A stretch of 56,247 nucleotides of DNA from Psychromonas sp. B3M02 (GCF_003318165.1 NZ_QOCB01000021.1:1-56247); one strand, 5' to 3'. Counted from the stretch's first letter, positions 28,621 through 37,568 are shown. Notes: a model not told the origin generated them from the letters alone. Numbers and translations are program-made.

Positions 28621-28745
28621 GCGTATGAGCGGTGCGTTAAGAAGGTACTCATTCATTTAGAATAAAAAACGAATTGGGGCGACTTTCTTTTGGTTCTGTT
28701 TTCTTTGGTCGTATACAGAAAATGAACTCGCCGACAGGGCGAATA
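28621..28745. repeat. intergenic repeat module X, copy 2
   Basis: GCGTTAAGAAGG and later GGCGACTTTCTTTTGGTTCT lead into an imperfect hairpin (GTTCTGTTTTCT with AGAAAATGAAC), then CTCGCCGACAGGGCG. The layout is that of 27996-28110. Such stretches recur in many marine gammaproteobacteria, as far as I recall. Confidence 0.55.
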
Positions 28746-28772
28746 GAAAGTTAATAAAGAACGATCTGACTT

Positions 28773-28914
28773 GATGAGCGCAGACGAAGCTTATTCAGAT
28801 GCTTTCAACTAATGTAAATATTAAAAACAAGCAGGCTAAAAAAAGGAATCGCAGAGCTCTTCCGCTCGTGATACTAGTCTATCGGCTAACTCTCCCAGCG
28901 CCCCAAATAAACCT
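28773..28914. repeat. 142-bp repeat module M, copy 2
   Basis: Near-exact copy of 28137-28278. It is followed by CAGTAAATAATCTACTAAAT, which also precedes copy 1 in slightly different form (28111-28132), so the junction sequences repeat too. Confidence 0.9.
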
Positions 28915-29100
28915 CAGTAAATAATCTACTAAATGACCTGACGAGCGCAGACGAGAAACCATCTAATCAATCGTTAAACTTTTAAGAAATAGAAATCCCC
29001 CCTATCAATAAATATCCAATGCGAAACAGAACAATGTGAACTTATCTTGTTGATAGTTGACTCAAAGACAGTAATTAACTCTCTAGAAAGGAAAGCCTAA

Positions 29101-29655
29101 ATGAAATTTTCAACGTTAATCATGGTATGTGGATTAGTCTTTACACAACAGGCATTTGCACAAAATAATGGGAAAAACACCTCTGATTGCCACTCACAAA
29201 ACGCAAATAATAACAAAGCCTGTACAGCCACTAACAATACCACTAATAACAAAAACAACGTGAATCAACAAGGTTCAAAAAGCGTTGTTCAAACAACCAC
29301 TAAAACGACCGTCACAACAGAGCAGAAAGTGAGTAATGGCTCAAAAGCTTCGACTCAAGCCTCTAAGACAACAGCACACTCATCAAAAACTGCTGTAAAT
29401 ACACCGCAAAAAGTACAACAAAAATCGGTAACCACAACGCATAAAACGACGACAAAAGCAGTTTCAGGACGCTCTTTAGTATTGCAAACACAACAGCAAT
29501 TAAACCGTCTTGGTTATAAAGCGGGTAGCGCGGATGGCTTAATGGGTAAAAACACACGAGAAGCGATTAAACGCTTTCAAAAGCAACACAACATTCGTGT
29601 TGACGGGAAGAGCACTTCAGCACTGTTAACAATGCTGAAAAAAGCAAACCATTAA
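29101..29655 (+). CDS. secreted protein with C-terminal peptidoglycan-binding domain
   Basis: A 184-aa exported protein. Residues 1-20 form a signal peptide (MKFSTLIMVCGLVFTQQAFA, cleavage after AFA). Residues 21-120 are low-complexity, rich in Asn, Thr, Ser, Lys and Gln, and look like a flexible linker. Residues 124-184 are a PG_binding_1 domain: LVLQTQQQLNRLGYKAGSAD, then GLMGKNTREAIKRFQKQHN and a final Leu-rich helix. No catalytic domain is present, so it probably only anchors to or senses the cell wall. AAAGGAAAG precedes the start. It is flanked by repeats and has a hairpin after it. Confidence 0.85.
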   Translation: MKFSTLIMVCGLVFTQQAFAQNNGKNTSDCHSQNANNNKACTATNNTTNNKNNVNQQGSKSVVQTTTKTTVTTEQKVSNGSKASTQASKTTAHSSKTAVNTPQKVQQKSVTTTHKTTTKAVSGRSLVLQTQQQLNRLGYKAGSADGLMGKNTREAIKRFQKQHNIRVDGKSTSALLTMLKKANH

Positions 29656-29691
29656 TAATTGATCGCTTAGCCTGAGCGAATACAACTGAGC

Positions 29692-29718
29692 ACTAGATAA
29701 GTTTTTAACTTGTCTAGT
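29692..29718 (+). terminator. probable terminator after the peptidoglycan-binding protein gene
   Basis: ACTAGATAAGTT and AACTTGTCTAGT form a 12-bp stem (one G-U pair) with a TTT loop, 37 bp after the stop. The trailing T tract is weak (GTCTTTG). Confidence 0.5.
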
Positions 29719-29805
29719 GTCTTTGTAACAAAGCCTAAACCTTAGCGTATTTGCCGTCACAGGGCTTTTATTACGTCGTTAAGTGAAAGCTGACACTATC
29801 ACATA

Positions 29806-30720
29806 TCACCTATCTTTAAGTGCCTCCGCTAAATAATTGACAAAGGCTTTTAGCTGACTGGGAATAAACTTCGACTGTGGATATTGTGCAATAATACCGC
29901 CTTGATAATTACCTAATGTCCTCCATTCAGGTAGCAATTGTACAAGTTGCTTTGAATCAATCTCTTTAGCCACTGAGAAATCAGGAAACAGTGCAATACC
30001 AATACCTTGAAGTACTGCCTCTCTACGAATTTCACTATGATTAACAGTAAATGTGCCTTGAACGTTTATTTCACACACCTGTTTTTCATGCTGGAACTTC
30101 CATTGACGATCTTTTGTCACCTCACCGAGTACGATGCAATTATGATCTTTTAATTCCTTCGGGTGTAACGGTGTGCCGTGTTCTTTTAAATAAGCGGGCG
30201 TGGCACATAATAGCTGTTTGCAATGACCTAATTTTTTAGCCACCAGCCCTTCTATTGGACTATCTGTAATGCGAATAACTAAGTCTACTTCATCACCAAT
30301 CGGATCAATAATGTGATCGGCCACTTTAAAGTGAAAGGATACTTTTGGATAGAGCTTTAAAAAATCCATGACCATTGGCATCAATACTTGTCGTGACAGT
30401 GCTTTAGGGGCAGCAATACGTAGCGATCCTGTAATATCTGTCTCATTAGATTGTGCTGCTGAAACAGCCATTTTGGCAGAGGCTAGCATGTCTCGGCATT
30501 GTATAAAGACTTGCTCACCTGTAGGGGTTAAACGCATTTTTCTGGTAGTTCTTTCTAGCAATTTTTCTTCAATAGCGAGTTCTAAACGCGCCACACTGCG
30601 GCTGATTGATGAGGGTGAAACGCCAATTGCTTGAGCCGCTTGAGATAAGCTACCAGACTCCACTACTTTGACAAAAATAGCCATTTCAGAGAGAAGCGGA
30701 ATCAATTTATTAATGTCCAC
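29806..30720 (-). CDS. LysR-family transcriptional regulator
   Basis: A 304-aa LysR-type regulator when started from the GTG at 30720, which has AAAGGA 10 nt upstream. The open frame runs 25 codons further but has no matching domain sequence there. The N-terminal helix-turn-helix reads MAIFVKVVESGSLSQAAQAI then GVSPSSISRSVARLE, and the effector domain follows (GSLRIAAPKALSRQVLMP, PIEGLVAKKLG). It is transcribed away from the EamA transporter gene, which it most likely regulates. The CrgA/YafC-type subgroup usually has such short N-termini. Confidence 0.88.
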   Translation of the reverse strand: MDINKLIPLLSEMAIFVKVVESGSLSQAAQAIGVSPSSISRSVARLELAIEEKLLERTTRKMRLTPTGEQVFIQCRDMLASAKMAVSAAQSNETDITGSLRIAAPKALSRQVLMPMVMDFLKLYPKVSFHFKVADHIIDPIGDEVDLVIRITDSPIEGLVAKKLGHCKQLLCATPAYLKEHGTPLHPKELKDHNCIVLGEVTKDRQWKFQHEKQVCEINVQGTFTVNHSEIRREAVLQGIGIALFPDFSVAKEIDSKQLVQLLPEWRTLGNYQGGIIAQYPQSKFIPSQLKAFVNYLAEALKDR

Positions 30721-30745
30721 AGCGCAATTATCCTTTCCATTTATT

Positions 30746-30778
30746 AGTATTGTTTCATATAAGTTAATTATTAATACT
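30746..30778. promoter_or_regulatory. candidate operator in the LysR/EamA intergenic region
   Basis: AGTATT (30746-30751) and AATACT (30773-30778) form an inverted repeat around 21 bp in the 92-bp divergent promoter region. LysR proteins often bind such interrupted dyads between divergent genes. This is position and symmetry only. Confidence 0.3.
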
Positions 30779-30812
30779 CTGCTTGTCAAAATCATTATTA
30801 GAAAGAGTCGTT

Positions 30813-31757
30813 ATGAACACACTAAACAGTACAGCAAGCAACGCGGTAGATAAGCGTTCAGGTTTCATTTTCACCGAGTATTTACCTAAATTTCCATTAA
30901 CTGAAATGTTGTTACTATTGGTCGCTATTTTTTGGGGAACAAGTTATGGGTTAACCAAAGAGGCGCTTATCTTTACTAGCGTATTGTTGTTCATTGCCAT
31001 TCGTTTCTCGTTGACCAGTTTATGTATGGCACCGGTTGTGTTTAAAGAGTGCCGAGCTGGTAGAAATAAAGATTGGAAAGTGGCGATTTCAAGCGGCCTA
31101 ATTTTGTCTGCTATTTTCTTATTTGAAGTTTATGGTATTTCGCAAACATCAGCCTCTAACGCGGCTTTTTTAATTAGTTTATCGGTCATTTTAACGGCTT
31201 TTTTTGAGCCTTTAATTAACCGCTCTAAGATCTCACCTTCATTAATTTGGTTAGCCATCTGCTCTATTGTAGGCGTTTATTGTTTAACTCACTCTGGCTC
31301 TGCAACAATAACGCTCAACACAGGCGATTATTTCATTTTATGTGCAGCTATCTTGCGTGCTGTGATGGTCACTGTGACTAAGCGATTAACTGAAGGTAAA
31401 GATATTACTACCTCTACGCTGACTGCTATTCAGTCATTTATTGTTGCGTTCAGTGCGCTTACCTTATGTTTTATAACACAGCCTTTTAGTGATATTCACT
31501 TGCCCAGTGCCATGTCATTTTGGTTAACTATGGCTTACCTTGTGTTGTGTTGTACTTTATTTGCTTTTTGTATTCAAAACTACGCAATCAGAAAGATATC
31601 GCCTACTAAAGTATCTTTGTTGATGGGTAGCGAACCGTTATTCGGGGCTTTATTTGCAGTAGTTTGGTTGAATGAGTCATTTACTGTATTGCAGATGATT
31701 GGCGGCGGATTAATTCTTGCCAGTGTGTTGGTGACTTCAATGAGAGCAAATAAATAG
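30813..31757 (+). CDS. EamA-family (DMT superfamily) transporter
   Basis: A 314-aa inner-membrane permease with about ten hydrophobic segments in two EamA repeats. The first repeat begins LLLVAIFWGTSYGLTKEAL, and the second ends GSEPLFGALFAVVWLNESF. The substrate cannot be read from sequence; members export metabolites or amino acids. I start at ATG 30813, with AAAGAG 5 nt upstream, rather than at the TTG ten codons before. The partner regulator gene is divergent. Confidence 0.88.
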   Translation: MNTLNSTASNAVDKRSGFIFTEYLPKFPLTEMLLLLVAIFWGTSYGLTKEALIFTSVLLFIAIRFSLTSLCMAPVVFKECRAGRNKDWKVAISSGLILSAIFLFEVYGISQTSASNAAFLISLSVILTAFFEPLINRSKISPSLIWLAICSIVGVYCLTHSGSATITLNTGDYFILCAAILRAVMVTVTKRLTEGKDITTSTLTAIQSFIVAFSALTLCFITQPFSDIHLPSAMSFWLTMAYLVLCCTLFAFCIQNYAIRKISPTKVSLLMGSEPLFGALFAVVWLNESFTVLQMIGGGLILASVLVTSMRANK

Positions 31758-31763
31758 CGGTAG

Positions 31764-31875
31764 GTACGACATAATCATTAACACTATAGAGACTATGTCA
31801 TTACAAAGCAGTGTTAAAAAATGGTCGTACTTATCGGTTAACCAATGCCTTGGTTAGTTAGATTAGATAAGTACG
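31764..31875. repeat. nested and interleaved inverted repeats
   Basis: Several dyads share this 112-bp stretch: GTACGAC (31764) with GTCGTAC (31824), GACATA with TATGTC, TTAACACT with AGTGTTAA, CGTACTTATC (31826-31835) with GATAAGTACG (31866-31875), and inside the last TAACCAA with TTGGTTA. There is no T tract. It lies between the convergent EamA and lipoprotein genes. Confidence 0.6.
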
Positions 31876-31898
31876 ATAAGCTGATGGCAGTAAGCACT

Positions 31899-32090
31899 TT
31901 AATTAATGGATGCCGTCAATGCTTTATCTATATTTTGTTGCTCAATGATTTTATCTGTATTGAGTTGCTCATTGGCAAATCTAGGACCGCCACCGCCACC
32001 TGGACCACCGTGAAATAAAGGAGCACAAGCTGACATCCCTACTGTAGTCAACAGCGTGACACTTAACACTAGTAATTTTGAATGCTTCAT
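31899..32090 (-). CDS. small putative lipoprotein
   Basis: A 63-aa protein with a lipoprotein-type signal peptide: a charged start (MKHSK), a hydrophobic core, and a lipobox-like GMSAC, with Cys22 as the predicted lipidation site. The mature part has a glycine run (GGPGGGGGP) and a polar tail. A GGGG stretch lies 6 nt before the ATG. No family is recognised. The signal peptide and ribosome-binding site support a real gene despite its size. Met at position -3 of the lipobox is less common, so membrane anchoring is probable rather than certain. Confidence 0.65.
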   Translation of the reverse strand: MKHSKLLVLSVTLLTTVGMSACAPLFHGGPGGGGGPRFANEQLNTDKIIEQQNIDKALTASIN

Positions 32091-32239
32091 AAAAAACCCC
32101 GTTATAAAAATCAGATCACTTTCGCGTAACGTTTTAAGTGATGTCGAATAGACTAGATTAGCTATTTAATTGGTATAATACGCCTGCTTTTTGCATCTAT
32201 CAACACAGAGGTAGTTTGATAATTCAACAAATTAAAGAC

Positions 32240-32274
32240 AAAAAAAATCCGTGTTTGCTAAAAACAAACACGGA
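32240..32274 (-). terminator. rho-independent terminator after glyA
   Basis: Minus-strand stem TCCGTGTTTG / CAAACACGGA with a 7-nt loop, followed by eight T's, 24 bp after the glyA stop. Confidence 0.95.
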
Positions 32275-32298
32275 CTCTTTAAAGCAGATAATTAACTA

Positions 32299-33564
32299 TT
32301 ATGCGTACACTGGGTGTGCGCCACAGAATTTAGCTACTTTCACTTTTACTGCTTCGATAGTAGCAGCTAGTTTTTCTTCGTCTTTGATTGAATCAAGTAC
32401 GTCACAAATCCAACCAGCTAGTTCAGTTGCATCTTCAGTGTTCGCACCACGACGAGTGAACGCAGGTGTACCAATACGTAGACCAGATGTAACAAATGGA
32501 GAACGTGGATCATTTGGTACAGAGTTCATGTTCACAGTGATGTGAGCAAGACCTAATGCAGCATCAGCTTCTTTACCAGTGATGTCTTGAGCAATCAAGT
32601 CAACGAGGAAAAGGTGGTTTTCAGTTCCGTTAGATACGATTTTGTAACCGCGATCTTGGAATACTTTAACCATTGCTTTAGCGTTTGCTAATACAGACTC
32701 TTGGTATGCTTTAAATGCTGGTTCAGCACACTCTTTGAATGCAACCGCTTTAGCAGCAATAACGTGCATTAATGGACCACCTTGGCCGCCTGGGAATACA
32801 GCTGAGTTTAATTTTTTCTCAATTGCTTCGTTAGCTTTAGCAAGGATAAGACCACCACGAGGACCGCCTAATGTTTTGTGTGTTGTTGTTGTTACAACGT
32901 CAGCAAATGGTACTGGGTTAGGGTAAAGACCCGCTGCCACTAAACCAGCAACGTGTGCCATATCAACGAAAAGGTAAGCACCTACTTTGTCAGCGATTTC
33001 ACGGAATTTAGCCCAATCTACGATACCTGAGTATGCAGAGAAACCAGCAACGATCATTTTTGGTTTGTGTTCAACAGCTAGACGCTCAACTTCAGCGTAA
33101 TCCAGTACACCTGTATCTGGGTTGATACCGTATTGAACAGCGTTGTAAACTTTACCAGAGAAGCTAACAGATGCACCGTGTGTTAAGTGACCACCGTGAG
33201 CAAGGCTCATACCTAAAACAGTATCGCCAGGTGTACATAATGCAGCGTAAACCGCACTGTTTGCTTGAGAACCAGCGTGTGGTTGTACGTTTGCGTAATC
33301 AGCACCAAATAAAGATTTAGCACGTTCGATTGCTAGAGATTCAGCAACGTCAACGTACTCACAACCGCCGTAGTAACGCTTACCTGGGTAACCTTCAGCA
33401 TATTTGTTTGTTAATTGACTACCTTGCGCTTCCATCACGCGTGGACTTGTGTAGTTCTCTGACGCAATCAGCTCAATGTGATCTTCTTGGCGTTGAACTT
33501 CATCCGTCATTGATTTCCATAATTCTGGATCGTAATCAGCAATATTCATATCTCGGTTAAACAT
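32299..33564 (-). CDS. glyA: serine hydroxymethyltransferase
   Basis: A PLP enzyme that interconverts serine and glycine and charges tetrahydrofolate with one-carbon units. From ATG 33564 it is 421 aa and begins [16 protein letters not shown], close to E. coli GlyA (417 aa). The PLP lysine is K230 in [14 protein letters not shown]; other family blocks are [32 protein letters not shown] and [15 protein letters not shown] lies 6 nt before the start. A 12-codon upstream extension of the frame is rejected. It has its own terminator, and a PurR-like site lies upstream. Confidence 0.98.
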   Translation of the reverse strand: MFNRDMNIADYDPELWKSMTDEVQRQEDHIELIASENYTSPRVMEAQGSQLTNKYAEGYPGKRYYGGCEYVDVAESLAIERAKSLFGADYANVQPHAGSQANSAVYAALCTPGDTVLGMSLAHGGHLTHGASVSFSGKVYNAVQYGINPDTGVLDYAEVERLAVEHKPKMIVAGFSAYSGIVDWAKFREIADKVGAYLFVDMAHVAGLVAAGLYPNPVPFADVVTTTTHKTLGGPRGGLILAKANEAIEKKLNSAVFPGGQGGPLMHVIAAKAVAFKECAEPAFKAYQESVLANAKAMVKVFQDRGYKIVSNGTENHLFLVDLIAQDITGKEADAALGLAHITVNMNSVPNDPRSPFVTSGLRIGTPAFTRRGANTEDATELAGWICDVLDSIKDEEKLAATIEAVKVKVAKFCGAHPVYA

Positions 33565-33617
33565 GTGCATCTCCTGGTAGGAATTTAAAGTATAAGTCAA
33601 TTTATGGTGCGCATTTT

Positions 33618-33633
33618 ACGCAAACTTTACGCT
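33618..33633. promoter_or_regulatory. candidate PurR operator upstream of glyA
   Basis: ACGCAAACTTTACGCT has a perfect left half (ACGCAAAC) of the PurR box ACGCAAACGTTTNCGT, but a poor right half. E. coli glyA is repressed by PurR, which makes the site plausible. It lies about 55 bp upstream of the start. Confidence 0.35.
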
Positions 33634-33692
33634 ATTGCATAGAGCAATGACGTGAAATATATCGTTACTCAACGTGAAGATTGGTAATAATT

Positions 33693-33737
33693 AAAAGCAA
33701 ATGCTTGGTTATTGATAAAAAGGTTAATAACCAAGCA
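33693..33737 (-). terminator. terminator after the YdeP-like gene
   Basis: Minus-strand stem TGCTTGGTTATT / AATAACCAAGCA, a perfect 12 bp with a 12-nt loop, followed by TTTGCTTTT. It lies about 20 bp after the stop. Confidence 0.8.
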
Positions 33738-33758
33738 GTTTTTAGCACAATATAAAGA

Positions 33759-36062
33759 TTATACGATGCGTTCAGGAACGGGATCATGTGCAGGCGTGAT
33801 TACAATAGCTATCGATTTTGAATTTGGCGTGAAGGTATAATCACCATGGTTAGCCAATGCCACTAGTGGATTGGTTTCAGGATAGTAAGCCGCAGCATTA
33901 CCCATTGGAATATCGTATGCTAATACCGTAAAGTTAGTCACTTTCCTGACTACTTCATCGCCCCATAATGCTTCAATATCCACTTTGTCACCTGAAGTTA
34001 ATCCAATCGCACTAATATCTTTTTCATTTAATAAGATAATATGACGGTCACCACTTAAACCTCGGTACCTGTCACTAAAGCCGTAGATAGTGGTGTTGTA
34101 TTGGTCGTGTGAGCGAAGCGTCTGTAAAACAAATACGGGGTTTTTACTTAATGCTCGTTGAGAGGCTGGCACGATTGCTTCAGGCAAAGGCGCACGATGG
34201 AATTGTGCTTTTTGATCACTGGTATTCCATTTGTATTCCGCCGCTGAGTTACCTAAATAAAAACCACCTGGATTTGCAAGTCGTTTGTTCATATCAGTAA
34301 AACCAGGAATAGTTTGACTGATTAAATCACGAATACGATCATAATCTTCTATTAACGCTAACCAATCTACAGGTTCATTGCCCAATGTAGCATGAGCAAT
34401 ACCAGCAATAATAGCAGGCTCTGAACGCATCTTTCTGATATCACTTTTCACCACACCTTGAGAGGCGTGAACCATTGAGAATGAATCTTCTACTGTGATT
34501 TTTTGCGGCTTACCCTGTTGTAAATCGATATCTGTTCGACCTAAGCAAGGAAGGATTAGCGCATCTTTACCTGGATATAAATGTGTTCGATTTAATTTAG
34601 TCGCGATATTAACAGTCAAATTACAACGACTCATGGCTTGTCTAGTAACCTCTGTATCTGGCATCGCTGCAGCGAAGTTACCACCTAAACCAATAAACAC
34701 TTTACTGTCACCACGCAACATCGCTTCTACCGCTTGTACCGCATTATGGCCATGCGCTTGTGGTGGCTTGAAGTTAAAGGCTTTTTCTATGTTGTCTAAT
34801 AATGTTTGTGGTGGTTTTTCATCAATGCCCATGGTGCGATCACCCTGTACATTTGAATGACCACGGACAGGACATAACCCCGCCCCTTTTTTACCAATAT
34901 GACCAAATAATAACTGCAAATTAGCCAGTTCATTAACCGTTGCCACAGAATGCTTGTGTTGCGTAATCCCCATTGCCCAGGTAATAATCACGCGTTTAGC
35001 ATCTTGAAAAACCGTCGCCGCTGATTTTATTTGATTTTTAGATAAACCAGATTGCTCGGTAATTAATGACCAAGGTGTTGCTTTAACCTCTGCTAAGTAT
35101 GCTTCTAAACCACTGGTGTGTTTTTCAATGAATTTTAAATTAAACACACGGTCACCATTTTCAACGGCTTGTTCATGGCGTTTTAATAAGACTTTAACCA
35201 TACCGCGTACTGCGGCCATATCACCACCTAAATTAGGTGAGAAATATTGGCTAGTTAGTTTAGTTGAACTACCAAACATCATATCTACTGGAGACTGTGG
35301 GTTCGCGAATCGTTCTAAACCACGCTCTTTTAATGTATTAAAGGTGACAATATTAGCGCCACGATGTGCAGCATGATTTAACGTATGCAGCATACGAGGG
35401 TGATTTGTACCGGGATTTTGTCCAAATACAAAAATAGCATCGGCATGTTCAAAGTCGTCTAAAGTAACCGTGCCTTTACCAATCCCAATGGCTTGTTTAA
35501 GCCCTATACCGCTTGCCTCATGGCACATATTTGAGCAGTCAGGGAAATTGTTGGTACCGAATTTTCTTACAAATAGCTGGTATAAAAATGCAGCTTCATT
35601 ACTTGCTCGCCCCGAAGTATAGAACTCAGCTTGATTAGGGCTTTCCAAACCATTTAAGTGTTTAGCGATTAACTCAAAGGCCCCTTCCCAACTTATTTCT
35701 GTATATTTATCGGTTTCTGCATCGTACATTAAAGGTACTGACAAACGACCTTGGTCTTCTAAGAAGTAATCTGTTTGAGTACGCAGCGCAGTCACTGAAT
35801 ATTGCTCAAAAAACACTGGTGTTAAGCGACGAGATGTGGCTTCCCAGTTCACTGCTTTTGCACCATTTTCGCAAAATTTAAAGCGGTCTTTTTTACCTTC
35901 TTCACCCCAAGCACAACCCGGGCAATCGAAACCATGGTCTTGATTGGTCTTTAATAAATTTAATACATTTTTTGCAACATTTTCACTGTGTAATAAATGT
36001 TTACCGGTACTAACAAGTGAACCCCAACCACCAGCGGCACCTTTATATTTTTTAACGGTCAT
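33759..36062 (-). CDS. FdhF/YdeP-family molybdopterin oxidoreductase
   Basis: A 767-aa enzyme of the formate-dehydrogenase-H-like molybdopterin family, close to E. coli YdeP in length and sequence. The N-terminus has the YdeP-type block YKGAAGGWG, then FDCPGCAW (C47, C50) and CENGAKA (C64). The probable molybdenum ligand is C180 in CSNMCHEASG. Cofactor-binding blocks such as GQNPGTNHPRML and GHSNVQGDRT follow. No Tat signal is visible, so it is cytoplasmic. The reaction is unknown; YdeP is tied to acid resistance in E. coli. fdhD lies 18 bp upstream on the same strand, consistent with a need for sulfuration of the cofactor. Confidence 0.93.
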   Translation of the reverse strand: MTVKKYKGAAGGWGSLVSTGKHLLHSENVAKNVLNLLKTNQDHGFDCPGCAWGEEGKKDRFKFCENGAKAVNWEATSRRLTPVFFEQYSVTALRTQTDYFLEDQGRLSVPLMYDAETDKYTEISWEGAFELIAKHLNGLESPNQAEFYTSGRASNEAAFLYQLFVRKFGTNNFPDCSNMCHEASGIGLKQAIGIGKGTVTLDDFEHADAIFVFGQNPGTNHPRMLHTLNHAAHRGANIVTFNTLKERGLERFANPQSPVDMMFGSSTKLTSQYFSPNLGGDMAAVRGMVKVLLKRHEQAVENGDRVFNLKFIEKHTSGLEAYLAEVKATPWSLITEQSGLSKNQIKSAATVFQDAKRVIITWAMGITQHKHSVATVNELANLQLLFGHIGKKGAGLCPVRGHSNVQGDRTMGIDEKPPQTLLDNIEKAFNFKPPQAHGHNAVQAVEAMLRGDSKVFIGLGGNFAAAMPDTEVTRQAMSRCNLTVNIATKLNRTHLYPGKDALILPCLGRTDIDLQQGKPQKITVEDSFSMVHASQGVVKSDIRKMRSEPAIIAGIAHATLGNEPVDWLALIEDYDRIRDLISQTIPGFTDMNKRLANPGGFYLGNSAAEYKWNTSDQKAQFHRAPLPEAIVPASQRALSKNPVFVLQTLRSHDQYNTTIYGFSDRYRGLSGDRHIILLNEKDISAIGLTSGDKVDIEALWGDEVVRKVTNFTVLAYDIPMGNAAAYYPETNPLVALANHGDYTFTPNSKSIAIVITPAHDPVPERIV

Positions 36063-36080
36063 GATTGCCTACCTATTGTT

Positions 36081-36926
36081 TTAATGAGTCTTTTTTAAAC
36101 GAAAATCACCATGGTAGACGTTGCAAGTATGATCCCTCACAAACCCTATTAAGGTGATATTAAATTGTTTTGCAACGGCTACCGCTAAACTCGAGGGTGC
36201 GCCAATCGCCACTACCACAGCCATTTTAGCGGCAACCGCTTTTTGCATTAATTCGAAACTAACTCGTCCGCTGAGCATTAATATATTTTGCTTACTTAAT
36301 AAGTCTTTGGTGACCAACTCGCCAATTACCTTATCCACGGCATTATGACGCCCAACATCTTCATGCACTGCTAAACATTCGTTTAACGTAAAGACGCCCG
36401 CGCTATGTACGCCACCCGTTGCTGAAAATAATGTTTGCTGTTCTCTTAACTGAGAGGAGAAAGTCAGTACTTTTTGAATCGGCAACCATTCAGGCGTTTG
36501 GTCAATATTCAGGTCAAAAGTATGCGCTAACTTTTTTACATCGTTGGCACCACAAATACCGCAACCAGAATGGCTAACAAATTGTCGTGTTAATGATGAC
36601 CAATCTAGCTCTACATCATCATCTAAAAGGACATCACATTGATTAAACTCTTCGTTTTCAATGGCTTTTATCTGTTTTTTGTCTTGAATAATTGCATAGG
36701 AAAGTAGTAACCCTGTCACCAGTAAGGCATCTTGCCCAGGTGTTCTCATGGTTACCATAAATGTTTTTTCTAATGGTTGTTGAGTTTCTTTACACGTCCA
36801 ATGTAATACGATGTTTAACGGCTCTTCACTGATCACGACATCTTCACTCAAGCACACATCAATATCTCCCTCGGGCATTAATCGATAACGTTGTCGATTA
36901 ACATACTGATAGGACTTTGTACTCAT
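36081..36926 (-). CDS. fdhD: formate dehydrogenase accessory sulfurtransferase FdhD
   Basis: Moves sulfur from the IscS desulfurase to the molybdenum cofactor of formate-dehydrogenase-type enzymes. From ATG 36926 it is 281 aa, with AAGGGT 5 nt upstream; the frame extends 21 codons further without family sequence. The persulfide-carrying pair is C122-G-I-C125 in SGCGICG. Other family blocks are EEPLNIVL, TGGVHSAGVF and DVGRHNAVDKVIG. Its 18-bp spacing to the YdeP-like gene suggests co-expression and that the two proteins work together. Confidence 0.95.
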   Translation of the reverse strand: MSTKSYQYVNRQRYRLMPEGDIDVCLSEDVVISEEPLNIVLHWTCKETQQPLEKTFMVTMRTPGQDALLVTGLLLSYAIIQDKKQIKAIENEEFNQCDVLLDDDVELDWSSLTRQFVSHSGCGICGANDVKKLAHTFDLNIDQTPEWLPIQKVLTFSSQLREQQTLFSATGGVHSAGVFTLNECLAVHEDVGRHNAVDKVIGELVTKDLLSKQNILMLSGRVSFELMQKAVAAKMAVVVAIGAPSSLAVAVAKQFNITLIGFVRDHTCNVYHGDFRLKKTH

Positions 36927-37568
36927 TACTAACCCTTGATACTTTGATTTTTTAAGAAGAAGATTCAGGCTGATACTGGTGATTGACAACCAGTAGGAGG
37001 ATGATTCATGGTATTCTGCTTTATAACATATTATTCACAATTTTTTTAGGGGTTATGAAGAATTTTATTAAAAATAATGATGGAAATTAATCAACAGCCC
37101 TCGCAATATATTTTTACAGAAGATTGTCTGACCCCCATCAAAATATGCAGCCGATATTGAGTATCAAAGATGAGAAAGCATCTGCATGTCTGGTTAACAA
37201 AAGGACTTTGAATTTATGTAAAAGTACATACAAATTTTATAATGTTTTCTTGGAGCAGATAAAAAACTAATAGAATTAAATAACCTTGATTTTCTATCAA
37301 TATCTATTGCCTCAGTCGAATACCTTCCAAAAATAAAGTCTACATTTATACAGCATGAGAGAAAATCATGACTGCCGATTCCTTACACTATCAATCGATA
37401 ATTATTATCTGTATTCAATTTCTAAATAAGTGTTATTTTTCTTTTTCTATTCCAATGCTTGTTTCTTTTCGCATTTTTGCTCACCTAGGCCATATCACTC
37501 TGTTGCTTGTTGTTCGGTAGATACTTACAATAGCTGGCAATTATTTTATTCATTATAAAGGATTCCCC
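36927..37568. other. noncoding gap between fdhD and ettA
   Basis: 642 bp with no convincing gene. A minus-strand GATGGGGGTCAGAC motif lies near 37127-37140. A plus-strand stretch from about 37250 to 37371 reads GADKKLIELNNLDFLSISIA and then SVEYLPKIKSTFIQHERKS before a stop, without a start codon. It looks like a decayed coding fragment of unknown origin. The ettA ribosome-binding site (AAAGGA) closes the gap. Confidence 0.45.

Noticed and set aside
29363-29557. Open frame antisense to the peptidoglycan-binding protein
   Set aside because: It is a shadow of a low-complexity coding region, and the plus-strand gene has a signal peptide and a known domain.
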